A DNA stretch of 64,000 bases from assembly GCF_000002995.4 (NCBI RefSeq), contig NW_025062479.1, positions 12,505,721 through 12,569,720 of the forward strand. The letters run 5' to 3'. The position numbers and the translations under genes were made by a program. This DNA is from Brugia malayi. Its lineage: Eukaryota > Nematoda > Chromadorea > Rhabditida > Onchocercidae. Shown piece after piece: positions 1 to 11,408 of the stretch (position 1 is the stretch's first letter; the number at the start of each line of letters is the position of its first letter). The notes under the pieces were generated by a model that did no database searches, was not told where the DNA came from, and worked only from the letters and a program-made list of their open reading frames with translations.

Positions 1-3000
1 TTAGCATATGCAAATTCGAAGAGGCTTGCAGTGTTGAAGAAAGAGGATGGTGGAGTCGTATATGAGCTTAAAAAGCTGTTACTGGATACAAAGCCATCCG
101 CCACACCTGAAGTAATTTTTAGCCTTTTTTTTTTTTTTTTCTTTTTACTGTGGGCAGATGGCAAAAGCAATAGCAGCATAGTGAGTTAAATGAAATAATT
201 TTGCAAACAGTGTGAAGGGCGTCCGTAGGAAACTCAATAAGTTTTATTATCACTAGGTGATCAATCATATCCGATAATTTTGACCAATAGTTTTGATTTT
301 GATACCAAGTGGTTCTGAAATATTTAGGTAAAAGGATTAGCAGCATTATCAATAGGATTCATCTTGGTCGGTACTTGCGATCATATAACAGCATGTGAGT
401 TATTCAATTATCTAAATGAAAAAACCGCTGTAGAAATGCAGGACTCAAATTATCGTTTCGTCGCTCTTGGAATTGCTCTAATTTTCCTTGGTACGTTATT
501 CTCTGTGTTTGGATATTTTGAATGTTTTGGTTGTATGAGGATTGAAGGGTAGTGCTCATTCTGTTTTTTTCTTAGGTGCTCAGCAAAAGAGTGAAGTATT
601 TGTTGAAATGGTGCGAGCATTGCCGGATCCTTTCGGAACGATGTTTTCAACGCTAATTGATGTGTGTGCTTATGCTGGAACTGGAAATGTACTGAAAATA
701 CAAAAGCTTCTTCATATCTGTTCCGAACATTATGAAACCAAAGAAACAAAAGAAGCGAAAAGGAAGGTTGAGTTTTTGTGTTTGATCGATTACCTTGTTT
801 CTTTTATCCATTCATTTAATATGCTTTCCATCTTCTACTCATTCGCTTTCGCCTGTATTATTGCAGTGTTCTATTGCTATTTATTTATGCTTTTACTTAG
901 CATTATTTTAAAAAGCGAAATTGGACCGAAATGTGCATGATTCAGGGAATAATACTTGCATATTAATTTAGTAGATGTTTAATTTTTTTCCCCTTTATGA
1001 TAGGATCTTGATAGTGAGGCACTTTAAGATGAACATTTTCAATAATATGATTATGGTTGGTATGGTTTGAAATAGTTGCAGAATTTTTCATTATTTATTA
1101 CAAATTTTTTTCTGATAGGAGTGAAGAAAATGAAAACGATTCAGACTATTTGATGTGTTTTGTGGTATAGGAGATTAGAAGGAAAAATTGAAAAAAGTCA
1201 GTGATTTCATTCAGATCAGCTAGCTTGTACTTCTGAAAAGATCTGAAAACATGAATTCAATGAATTATATCTCTGTCTTATAGTTCTCATGACTAAGAAG
1301 CTTGTTCTTCATAAATTTGCATTCATTATTTGTTTTTCATGGCCGTGATTAGTCCATTATTGTATAATTTAGACAAATAAAGAAGATAAAAGCGACATTA
1401 GAAAGGAAGGTGATGCTTCGAGCGAGAAACCGGATTATTCGACACAGCAGGCGGTTGCTGTGCTTGGTATTGGTCTTATCGCTATGGGTGAAGAAATTGG
1501 AGCACAGATGAGCTTGAGGATGTTTGGACATTTGGTAGATATTTCAAAATATCATGCTGCAAATTTCTTGTGAATTTCATTCTATGTTGCAAATTTTCGT
1601 TAAGACTATTGTCATTTAATTCATTCGTTGGTGCGAGTATTTTGAATAATTTGGTGATGAAATTTTCCAGATTCGCTACGGCGAACCAGTGATCAGACGT
1701 GCAGTACCGCTGGCATTAGCCTTAATTAGTACGTCTAATCCTCAGCTTTCAATTTTGGAATCGCTTTCAAAGTTTTCACATGATGCCGATGCAGAAACGG
1801 CTCACAATGCAATTTTTGCGATGGGCTTGGTTGGTGCTGGTACTAATAATGCAAGGCTTGTTTCGATGTTACGACAGCTTGCAAGTTATCATCATAAGGA
1901 TCAGGTAAATAAACACTCATTTCTAATTATATCATTCAGTACCGTATGTGGTCTGTTGGTAATTGAACAGATGTTATATGCTGTTTATACATGTAAATTG
2001 CTTGCTCGTTAGATTGATCTGTTTAGTTTGGTTTTCTTTTCACAGGTATGCTAAACTTCTACGTAGTTTAGGTAAGCTTAATGTTGGTTCGTTTGGCTCA
2101 AGGTATGACACATATGGGTAAAGGGACGATGACACTGAATCCATTTCATTCTGATCGTCAACTTATGTGTCCTGCAGCAGTTGCTGGGCTTCTTACAATT
2201 TGCTACGCCTTTCTGGAAGCCAATAATTGTAAGTTCTTTTTGGTTTGCAAAAAAGAACGTCAGAGTCCGTCAAAATGTCTGAAATCTTGTATTAAGGCTT
2301 CAAATTATCCGGTGTTTTGCTCACAGCGGGATTGCATAATCGATACTTTCTTGAAACGGTTCATCATACCAATTTTGGATCATAATCTTGTTATGGTTTT
2401 CGGTGATTGCTATCACTTTATCAAATAGCTTTAAAACTTTTGGATATGAAAAATATATGTGTTTATTTATAGCCGTATTGAATAATCGACAACATTATTT
2501 GCTATATTCGTTGACTTTGGCAATGCAACCACGATTGTTAATAACTCTGGTAGAAGATGAGGTGAATCCAGAGAATTTGAAACAAGTAAATGTGAGCGTC
2601 CGGGTAGGACAAGCTGTTGATGTAGTTGCTCAGGCTGGAAAACCGAAAACAATCACTGGCTTTCAGACTCATACAACGCCGGTTCTGATGGCTTATGGTG
2701 AAAGAGCTGAGCTTGCTAATGAAGAATGTAAGTGTAATTTCTTAAAATTCCTCGAAGTTGTTTGACTGTTATATCTTAACAAAAATTCTGCCCACTTTTC
2801 TGAATGATAGCTTTCCTGCTATTTTTCTGTCCAAGTAGTTATTTCCTGGATTTTTCATTTAAATCACGCTTATTACAGACGGAAAATCCTGCTCATTTTG
2901 TTGTTAATTTCCGGCCTCCTTGGCCATAAATTTTAGATAATTCCTTGTTTAACTTTTTTAGAAGAATCACCAGAATTTCAAGGTCTTTTAGTACTTCGGG

Positions 3001-3334
3001 AACATAAGGTTTTTAAAAGACCACTTTACCCACTGTTAGGAATTGATTTCGAATATTTGTATTTCAACAATTTGTAGGTAATTTCGGAAATACCGCACTT
3101 TGTATATCGATAACTAATTTTAATGTTAATGTACAATTACTTGTTAAGTGGGTAAATCGCAGTTTAACATCTCGGAAATATTTCATTCATTGAGCTTCGT
3201 TTAGAGTTATTCATACTGTTTTACTTAATACTTTGTTTTCAGATATCTCGCTAACGCCATATTTGGAAGGATTGGTAATCCTCAGAAAGAATCCTATTTA
3301 TGAAACTTCCACCGCAGAAATAAAGAAGAAATGA
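1..3334 (+). CDS. PSMD2: 26S proteasome regulatory subunit RPN1 (PSMD2), 3' part
   Basis: C-terminal 454 residues of RPN1, the largest subunit of the 19S base, which docks ubiquitin receptors and deubiquitinases. Exons: <1..111, 328..490, 576..766, 1373..1534, 1671..1904, 2072..2228, 2473..2727, 3243..3334. All junctions are GT-AG with consistent phase and the stop is TGA at 3332. Recognised by colinear family blocks: [120 protein letters not shown] and the ending [11 protein letters not shown]. These cover the proteasome/cyclosome repeat toroid and the C-terminal domain. The acidic linker before [13 protein letters not shown] is shorter than in vertebrates. The N-terminal half lies outside the window. 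Identity is certain; the least sure splice site is the acceptor at 2071. Confidence 0.96.
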
Positions 3335-3946
3335 TATATTTATGATTTCTGTATCATGTTGTTTTAAAAGTCTTCTGAATGATATGCAAGCAGGAAAGAA
3401 TTATTCTAACTTGTTGAAATCAGTTTATTAATACATGAGTAGAAAGAGTCGAGCAGTAGTTCTCTAATATTCAATAGCGTTTTTCATGAGAAGATTGGGA
3501 TTTTCATCATATAAGTGAAGAACTGTTTTTATAACTCAGTTTTGTTTTGTTGAAATGAAATCTTAAGATCTATTTATCGCTTTACTAACTTTGTGATGCT
3601 TTGGTAGTGAAGGGAAGATTTTTGGAAACTTGTCTCTTTCTGGCTGTGTTTTATTACCATTAAATAATGCTTTAAATAGAGCTTATAAGTGCCAAAACAG
3701 TTCGCTATTGATCCTGTCACTGGGAACTTTAGTGAATGGAGTCGTCGCTTCTCTCTACCATATTTGATATTTTTAGCATGATTGTTGTTCATGGGGAAAG
3801 AAGTAGTGGAGGATTAACGGCGAAGACTAGGAGTTCGATATAGCTCTATTTTTTGCTCTACTGCAGCTTCCCAGTACTATTACGTCGGAGTTATATTGCT
3901 GTTTGGATAAGTCAAAGTTCCAAGTTATTTGTCTGGAAAGAGTTGA
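3335..3946. other. Intergenic, RPN1 to SNAPIN
   Basis: About 610 bases hold the RPN1 3' UTR and the upstream region of the SNAPIN gene, transcribed in the same direction. A reading frame on the minus strand at 3574-3792 has no recognisable family or splice context and is taken as chance. No repeat, RNA gene or clear polyadenylation hexamer was recognised. Confidence 0.5.
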
Positions 3947-4549
3947 ATGGCGGAATCAAGTCCAGATGAAGTAGTTGATGGTAGTGCTATACTGCTGAGT
4001 AATGGGATTATGGGAATTGTTCAGCCGGCGGTGGATCGTCTAGACAGTCAAGTTCATGCCGCACGTGCTAGTCAGTATACTCTGAATATGCATATACGAG
4101 AACTAGCGCAATGTAAGTTAATGATATTTGCTTTTGAAATCTTTGAAATGAATGGATAGAAGCTAGTCAGCTATTTTGCATTGGAGGGTTTCAATAGTGC
4201 ACTAATTGGGATGATCAGATTCTATCTTGATAAAGGATAATAGTCTAGAATGAGAAGTCTGAAAGTATTAGCTTCACTGAAACTGAAAGTTCACTGGAAG
4301 ACTATGTGAAATTAACTTTCACGGTTATTTATAGATCTGAAAGAAATTTCGGATGAGCAACAAGCGCCGTATGATTTAGACTTATATGTGCGGAAGTTGG
4401 ATGATTCTAAAAAACGAGTTACAGCAGCCGGGAACGTCTTGCAAAACGTGCATGATCGATTGAGCCGCTTACAGCGTAATATTGCTCGTCAGGTCTACCA
4501 ACAAAAACAGCGTATCGTACAACCAGTGCCATCACCTCCAAATCGTTAA
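3947..4549 (+). CDS. SNAPIN: SNAPIN homolog (BLOC-1/BORC subunit)
   Basis: Two exons, 3947..4112 and 4335..4549, give a 126-residue protein, close to the usual family length (about 130-140). SNAPIN is a small cytosolic coiled-coil subunit of BLOC-1 and BORC, which position lysosomes and build lysosome-related organelles; it also binds SNAP-25. The sequence shows the family core in order: QPAVDRLDSQVHAARASQ near residue 26, then the heptad-rich stretch LKEISDEQQAPYDLDLYVRK, then NVLQNVHDRLSRLQRNIARQ. The low-complexity N-terminus and the proline-rich tail are not conserved. The start was chosen as the first ATG in frame with the conserved block. The intron donor is GTAAGT and the acceptor TTATAG. 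Alternative small coiled-coil proteins are possible but the LDSxVHAxRxSQ block is characteristic. Confidence 0.9.
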
Positions 4550-5041
4550 CTTACTCTCGTATTATTGAAATAACTATTTACTTGATTTGGGATTTGTTTG
4601 ACTGCATCATGAGAAACTGGATTGGCTTAATATGTTTTAGCAAATTTCCATAGGTTACTTAGTGAGTGTAAAAAGAAATGTGACAGATTTTAGGAAAAGC
4701 CATTCAGTAGTCAGTTCTTGGCACTGGTAAAATATTTTAATTGTAGGATAGTTATGAAGATACAAGGAATAAGACCTGTTGTATGTGTTATATAGCTACG
4801 GAAGACAATAGTGGTGGTATAATCAAACAAAAAGCTTGTTGTGCGATCCATCCCATTTCGGAAGTTTGCTTTTCCATGTTCACTAGAATTAGTCATGTCA
4901 TTAGCAGAAGACCTGCCGCTAAAATATGAACTGTCCAATCTATTCGATTCATGTCCTCATGCTGATGGTTTGATTTGCAACATGCAATCTTTATACTGTA
5001 ATCAAATTGTACAAAGTAATGGAAAACAATAGAAAATGATT
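4550..5041. other. Convergent intergenic, SNAPIN to FAM8A1
   Basis: About 490 bases between the 3' ends of two convergent genes. It should contain both 3' UTRs. Open frames on both strands at 4711-5032 have no family match or conserved motif and are treated as chance. Nothing else is seen. Confidence 0.5.
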
Positions 5042-6612
5042 TTAGGCGTTAACAACGATCGTTCTCGCAGCAATATCATAGCCAGCACGATTGTAGGTAA
5101 ACGCATAAGCTGCTGCACTAAGCGGGAAAAGTAGATTGATAAGCATATTCTTCGTTAATGATCGTAGCAAAGAACTGAAATACTTGCTATTGGATGTACG
5201 AAAAAGATCATTTATGAGCAAAAATAATCGTTTTCTTACAAAAAATCTTTATTTCCTTACAGTGCAAACGTGCGAACACGACAAAGTATGTGTCTTACTA
5301 ACAAGTTCTTTTAATGCTAAGCTTTTGGACATTACGTTTACGACATTGCATCTGAGATCACGGAATGTAAAATCAAACGATCATCACATTAGCGAAAAAA
5401 TTCACCAGTACGCAAAAAAGGGACTGACTTTTTGAATGGAACACCAAGCGTCCGAACGATATTCACGTCTTCGCTACCTGCTATCGGTATCACTTGATAA
5501 CAAGTAATCACTTGAATATTTAACGCAACTTTCCCCGGTGTTTGTCCAGCAGGTACTGATCCAAAACCATATGATACAAATAAAGCCTGAAGCGAAACTT
5601 GTCGTACTAGTGAAGTCTGATAAGAATGAAAAGTTTGTAATAATTTAATCAAAATTGAGACGAAAAAATGTACTTCAAGTGAATTAATACTGAATTTAAA
5701 GCTTAGCTAGGAAAGAAAATATGAAAGACAGGGCTACAGCTCGTGTCGACTATCATAGTTAAATTCGCCTGTGCTAGCAGATTTTCTAAATTGTTCTAAA
5801 ACAATAAAATATGTAACTGGAACACACGGACTTCGACAATACTAACGACGACTTTTGCAAGCATTTCAATAGGAAACAGTTGTTGAGTTACGTCAATCAA
5901 CGCATGCAAGTCAGCGTCATCACCCAATAATCGGTCATATTTATCTAGATCCCTGAAAATGTCTGGGTAATTTTTGCAACGTTGAAATGTTATTCGATAC
6001 TTATTTTACCTAGAAACATTTTTGTGCTCTAGAAATTGCAGCTTCTTAGCGCATAGCACTGTATTTTTCTAAAGACAACAAGTAATGTCAAGAAATGCTA
6101 TACGTGGAAGAAACTGAGGATTTTAGCAATATCTATCACTATAAGAGAAGTCAAGGAAGTGGAAATGATACTTACACAACACCAATTTCTACCAAGAAAT
6201 AGACAATTAATAATTTTGCGACAAATGCAAAGATAGAATCGATGATTTCTGCAAGGATACGTCGTGTAAAAGATGGAATTGTGTGACGCTGAATGAAGTG
6301 ATTTGGATTCCGCGGATTCGCACTTGATGAGGAAGCATTCTGTATTGGTAATGTGACAGCAAATGGTGCGTGAGATATGATGTTATCCGGCCGGTTACAT
6401 GATGCCAAATATGCTAACGAATGCATAGTTGCCATCTGATGACAATATGCCCAGCAGTGAGTCGTAAATAACCATTTACGTAGCTCAGTCGCGTATGCTG
6501 CGGCGCTACCATAGTCAACCACCGGAGGTGCCATTAATGTAGCCTCGGATGATGATTCCGGTTGGCGACCTCCTTGGTCTTCCAATTTTTCGCGTTTTCG
6601 CAGTTCCACCAT
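5042..6612 (-). CDS. FAM8A1: FAM8A1-like RDD-family membrane protein
   Basis: Exons on the minus strand: 6612..6176, 5952..5847, 5616..5429, 5174..5042, summing to 287 residues plus stop with consistent phases. FAM8A1 is an ER multi-pass protein that binds the HRD1 ubiquitin ligase in ERAD. The N-terminus is hydrophilic (MVELRKREKLEDQGG) with a WLFTTHCWAYCHQMA segment as in the family. The RDD domain starts near residue 115 with RRILAEIIDSIFAFVAKLLI, the Arg-Asp helix that names the family. It continues through PAGQTPGKVALNIQVI (the conserved xxGxTPGKxxLxLxV turn) and ends RSLTKNMLINLLFPLS, NRAGYDIAARTIVVNA. At the 5' end the ATG lies one base after a TTTTGCAG acceptor, so the mRNA is probably trans-spliced. 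The function is transferred from the vertebrate family. Confidence 0.9.
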
Positions 6613-6623
6613 TCTGCAAAATT
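6613..6623 (-). promoter_or_regulatory. Probable spliced-leader acceptor of the FAM8A1-like gene
   Basis: Read on the minus strand, ATTTTGCAG lies one base before the ATG at 6612, and no coding exon is visible upstream. This is the usual form of a nematode SL1 acceptor. No transcript evidence is available. Confidence 0.55.
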
Positions 6624-7590
6624 CGACTGAAATTTTTTATTTTTGGATTTTTTTTTTGAAGATCTGCATAAATGACAATAAATGGTAATATCAAAATGAT
6701 CACCGATTTGCTAGTAATTTAGGATGAACTTGCAATTATCAATGTGAATGGAAATCGCAGTTTGCAAGATGCAAACTTAGGTATTGATACAAAATACGTT
6801 TTATACATAATTGGTGAGGTAAAAACAAGTACGCAGAGAACTTGAGAACAGAACGCGTAGCATCTAATGTTTAGCAATATTACAGGGTGCACGAAATACG
6901 AGGTATCTAAGCCCTGCAAATGCTGAAATGGGTAGCAGGCAATAGCAGATCGCATAGTCCGTTATTATATAGTCTCCAGAAACAGCTACTCTATGCTTAT
7001 TTGCTAACCAACACAAGAAAATGGTCCCAAAACTTCCCGGCTCATTTCCACTAAAATCAGCTCATAGACCAAAATAGACTCAACTGAGACAAGCTATGTC
7101 ATGTTGGTCCTGCTTAGGACCGCATGAGATGTTACTAAATGTTAACTTGCTAGGCGTGTGGGTGATGTTCCTGATTGTCGAGCTTTCGGGAATTTGTTTT
7201 CTCGAGGTTTCTGGTTTCCTGGGTTTTACGTTTTTGAGATCTGTGGAATTTAAGGTTTTTCCCAAGATTTGTCTAAAATTTTGTCTTCAGAAGAAGTTTT
7301 CTTTAAAAAATCTCAAATTTATAGTAGTAGTAGTATTATGAATACACGTGAAGTTGCCATATAACAGTTGGTTCAATACACTTACTACATGCTTCTCACT
7401 CTTAATAACACTTTACACGCACGGTATTTAATTATATGCTTTGCAGCGTTTACTTCGTAATGCATGTAACAATGGCGTGTAAATTATAATTCTGTCCTAA
7501 ACAAAAGCGGTGGTACTTGAATATTAAGCTCAGTAAAGGAGACGCAGTGATGCGCATTCCTATTTCACATCATTACACACCTCATTTCAG
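6624..7590. other. Divergent intergenic, FAM8A1-like to NAF1
   Basis: About 970 bases between divergently transcribed genes, so it should carry both promoters. It is AT-rich, with scattered short frames on both strands that match nothing recognised. An ACCTCATTTCAG acceptor ends it at 7590, eight bases before the NAF1 ATG, and is a likely trans-splice site for NAF1. Confidence 0.5.
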
Positions 7591-7598
7591 GTATCGTA

Positions 7599-10587
7599 AT
7601 GAATTCCGATAAAATTGATGCTTGGATTGATCACAAAAATAACATAAAAACGATACGTGTGAATAACGAAGCTAGCAAGGTCTCTTCTTTTTCTTGCATT
7701 TGATCGCTGTTCTGGGATACTAAGATTTCATGTATCTCTTGAGGTTGTAAGTCCTACTGTAAGGGTTGACAGTACCGATACATCTGGATACAATATTCGG
7801 AATTTAGTAGGGTATGGGAATATGCACAAAGGAAAAGGGTTCAAATTTTTGCTAGTTTTGGCAGCACTGATATGGATTTTCGATACACTGATTGCATCAG
7901 TCATAAAAAGATTCATTTCAGGATAATCTACTGCAGGCAGTTGTTGCGGAAGTTGTCAGTAATATCGTTGATTTGGTATGTAAGGGATGTATGTCATTCG
8001 ATTACTTTTTTGATCGTTTCAATATTGTCGGCTCAGCAAGTTTTAGGTTTGCTAGAATCATTCCAAAATTTGTATAAGTCAACACTTTTTATGGTCATAG
8101 TAGATTTTTTTTTTTTTTTTTTTCAAATATTTGTTGCTATTTTAAGAATTACTCAGTCTACGAGAAATAATGAACTATCGAAAAGTGCATTCACTGTTCA
8201 GTCGAGCAGTGATAGTTCGGATGATGAATTCGATAGGTTTGTTTCCTTATTTCACTCACTGATATTGATTACCATGTTTTTATACCATTATTGATTTTTG
8301 GAACATATTTGATAGTTATTTAAAGAAATTAAGGATTGGTTAAACATGCAGAGCAGTTTCGTCTTATCAAATTTAATAAGTTAGAGATATGGTCTGTTTT
8401 ATCTAACTCTTTGTATCATTTAAATTTTCAATGCCACACTTTTTTAGACCTCAACTCAGATTCAAATTTTGAGCAGCTTGATTTGAATGACACTTTTGAA
8501 TAATTAGCTTATTATTTTTTCATCATGATTAGTTGGAATGCTGTTCTAGGTTTTTTTTTTTAGAATTTTGAAAAGTACTGGACGGCAAATGTCGCTACAG
8601 CCGGAAGAGGAAGATGATGATGTGGATATTGCCACTTCAACGAAAACAAGTGTAAAACTTATTCATCATGAGTATGACACAATGCCTGCTATCGAGGAGC
8701 TCAGGATTCATGTTGAAGAAGACATTCTCTTAAAACATTTTGGGAGAATTGTGAACGTCGTCGATAGATTAGGTAATACAAACATTTTGGGACGTTTGCT
8801 AATTGCAATGAACTGCAGCTAGAGCCGATTATTGATGAAATGTATCATCTGAGGAATGTGAAGTCTCGAACTGAATAGACTATGAATATGTTTTCTTTTA
8901 TATTATTAATGAATTGACTGTATAGGTTTGACATTCCTACTTTAATATTTAGGCACTATGTTAATGCTTAATATAAATGTAATTTCTTGTTCTATTTCAG
9001 TAGTGATTGAAGCTGATTCAAATACCGCACTTGATTTTGACAGTGTTATTTTTGATTCTGAACGCAATGCTGTAGGACGGGTACATTTGCTCTTTTTTTT
9101 CTATATTAGAATAAAGGAAACGAATCTATCTAGATCTTTAGTTTCTTTGTAAATATTGAAGAACTTTTTGCTGGATCTCCTTGATGTATATGACAGAATT
9201 GATGAACGCTGTTCACATTCTATCATAATAAACATGGAACGTTGATAAGGAGTTCACGGTGTGATTCATGCTTGACTTCGTCTTGGTCAAGTTGCAGAAT
9301 AAATAGAATTGTTCTTTCTTCCATTACGTCATGTTTTTACTTAGTAAATTCGTAAGTAAAATTCTAGGTGTTTGACATCTTCGGACCGGTTGCTAAGCCA
9401 ATGTATGCGATTCTTTTCAACGATGTTGAGGAAGCAAGTGAGTGGAGAGTGGACAGTGTAATGTATTATGCACCAGGTGCTTCCCAGTTCACTCATACAA
9501 TATTTACCGAGAAATTGAGGCAGCAAGTTTTTCATTATTTGAATGAGCACTGGTAAATGTGATAAAATTGAAGGCATCAAAGAGAAAACCTAAGATGTTT
9601 CGTCACTGTGGTGGTAACAGTATTAAGAACATTCCATAGGGTATGGCCTCTAGTAGTATGGTTTTGAGGTAGCATTATCGAGAAAAATTTACAATAATAG
9701 CAATTTACTGAATCTTAAAGGTTTTCTGTTTGCTAAATTGTTTGTTTTGATTTGTTAAAGCCAGTTCTGAGTTATAACACAATGAATAATGGTCGACATT
9801 AAATGGGGTGAAAAATAATTGTTAATAACGAGCCGTTTTTCAGAGAGAAAGCCACTGACGGCTGTTGGGATGGTGAAGGTGAATGTCCCGATGATATGCT
9901 AGCGTTTAGTGATGATGAAGTCGAACAGCGGTATAAAGCAAAGCATCGATCTATGATAGTCAGCGATAGAGGTTAGTAAATTTGCATAACAATGCTTTTC
10001 CTACTAATGACCATTAAGTTTCTCTCAATTTTATAGTATTTTTCTGCATAGTTTTTGAATTTGTAGCAAAATTGTTCACATGATATGGCTAATGCTTCTA
10101 ATGCAACACTTCATAATGTTTATTTAGGTCAACACATTTTCGGTAATCCAAGAAACAAAAAAGCACGGTACTCTTCAAAATATGGTCGACCAAAATGTAG
10201 GAATAATAGGAGCAATGGTTCGAAACAGTACGACGGTAGTACAGTAGATAGTCATATTGAACAGTAAGTTGTTTGAAGGCCCCACTTGAGATTACGATAT
10301 GCTGTAATTGCTTTTGAATGGCAAATAACTTTTGAATGATTTGTTGCTAGTTATGTTTCGCGCTAAATGACTGGATGATGGACCAGTCCTATTTGTCTTG
10401 AAATTCTACAAAAATAAAAAGTAAAAAAAAAGATATGATTTGCAGAAATTCAGCGCGTCAGTCACCTTTTTGTTCAGCAGCAGTGGAGAAAAATGGACTT
10501 CGACCATTTCAGCATGACCTTTGTTTCACATCTTTTGGGATGGTGGAACGCTCAAGTCATTTATTCTTTGAAAGAAATAAGACATGA
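7599..10587 (+). CDS. NAF1: H/ACA RNP assembly factor NAF1
   Basis: Exons 7599..7679, 7922..7975, 8157..8236, 8564..8772, 9001..9080, 9368..9519, 9844..9971, 10128..10263, 10446..10587 give 353 residues. NAF1 is a nuclear chaperone of H/ACA snoRNPs and telomerase RNA that is later replaced by GAR1. The diagnostic core is the GAR1-like barrel at about residues 120-220: LLKHFGRIVNVVDRL, TALDFDSVIFDSERNAVGRV, FDIFGPVAKPMYAILFN, and VMYYAPGASQFTHTIFTEKL. This is followed by the acidic ECPDDMLAFSDDE motif seen in NAF1. Upstream is an acidic stretch (QPEEEDDDVD) and a serine-rich region; downstream is a basic Asn/Arg-rich tail. The family-consistent join after EKLR needs a GC-AG intron (9520..9843), because ordinary GT donors near 9526 or 9553 give a stop. 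The first two small exons are the least certain part. Confidence 0.88.
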
Positions 10588-11408
10588 GTATGAGCAGTTT
10601 ACCTGCCTAGTATAAGACTTTAAATTCATCCTTAAATAATCGTTATTTTCTATGAAGGTCATTTCAATAATGTTATGTCGTCTTGTACCTGATTTGATGT
10701 TTGTTTCTTTGGATTGTTTCGCTGATATTGAAATACAAAATTTAATTTTTTTTGAAAAAAATTTTTTTAATTTTAATATTTTTAATTTTTGTAATTAATC
10801 TCTAGATTTGGATTTTATTCGGAACAAACATTTTAATTTGTGACAATTTATTGCACTTATTATTTTTTTTTTATTTTAACTATGGAGCAGTCATTGTTGT
10901 TTATTTTTCGCAGAAAACAAATGTTTGATTTCAAAATCTGCATCAGTTTTTCGAAACTATGTGGATTGTTAAGTGTAGTGCAGATACTGATTAATACTTA
11001 ATGCATTCTAGTGATGTAACATGCGTATTATATTATGATTCTGCGAATATTTAACAGTTATTCAAATTTCTGAAATAGTCAAGGTATTGTTAATCTCTCT
11101 TTTTCAAGTCGGTTGAGTTTTGTCTATCATGTTGCAGATTGTGAATAAAACTTTGTTGGCAGCATTTCATGTACCATTTTCTGTGTGCACTTCAGACGTA
11201 CATTTCAAGAAACAATGGATGATAATAGCAATGAAGTTGTTTTATCTATTGTGTTGGCTACATTTAGATACTTTATTTCTGTTCGGTTTTTTTTACAGAG
11301 ACAGTACGGTTTCTTGCGAGCTTTAATGTGAATGCCGTTGCGAAATTGAGGGGAATCGTTTCTGTTGGACCTTTTTTCGTCGTTGATGAACGTTCCGATA
11401 AAAGAAAA
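10588..11408. other. Intergenic, NAF1 to AP-3 mu
   Basis: About 820 bases between two genes on the same strand, with a very AT-rich core near 10740-10880 containing T and A runs. An open frame runs into the AP-3 mu start from an ATG at 11328 (see findings). No RNA gene or repeat was recognised. Confidence 0.45.
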
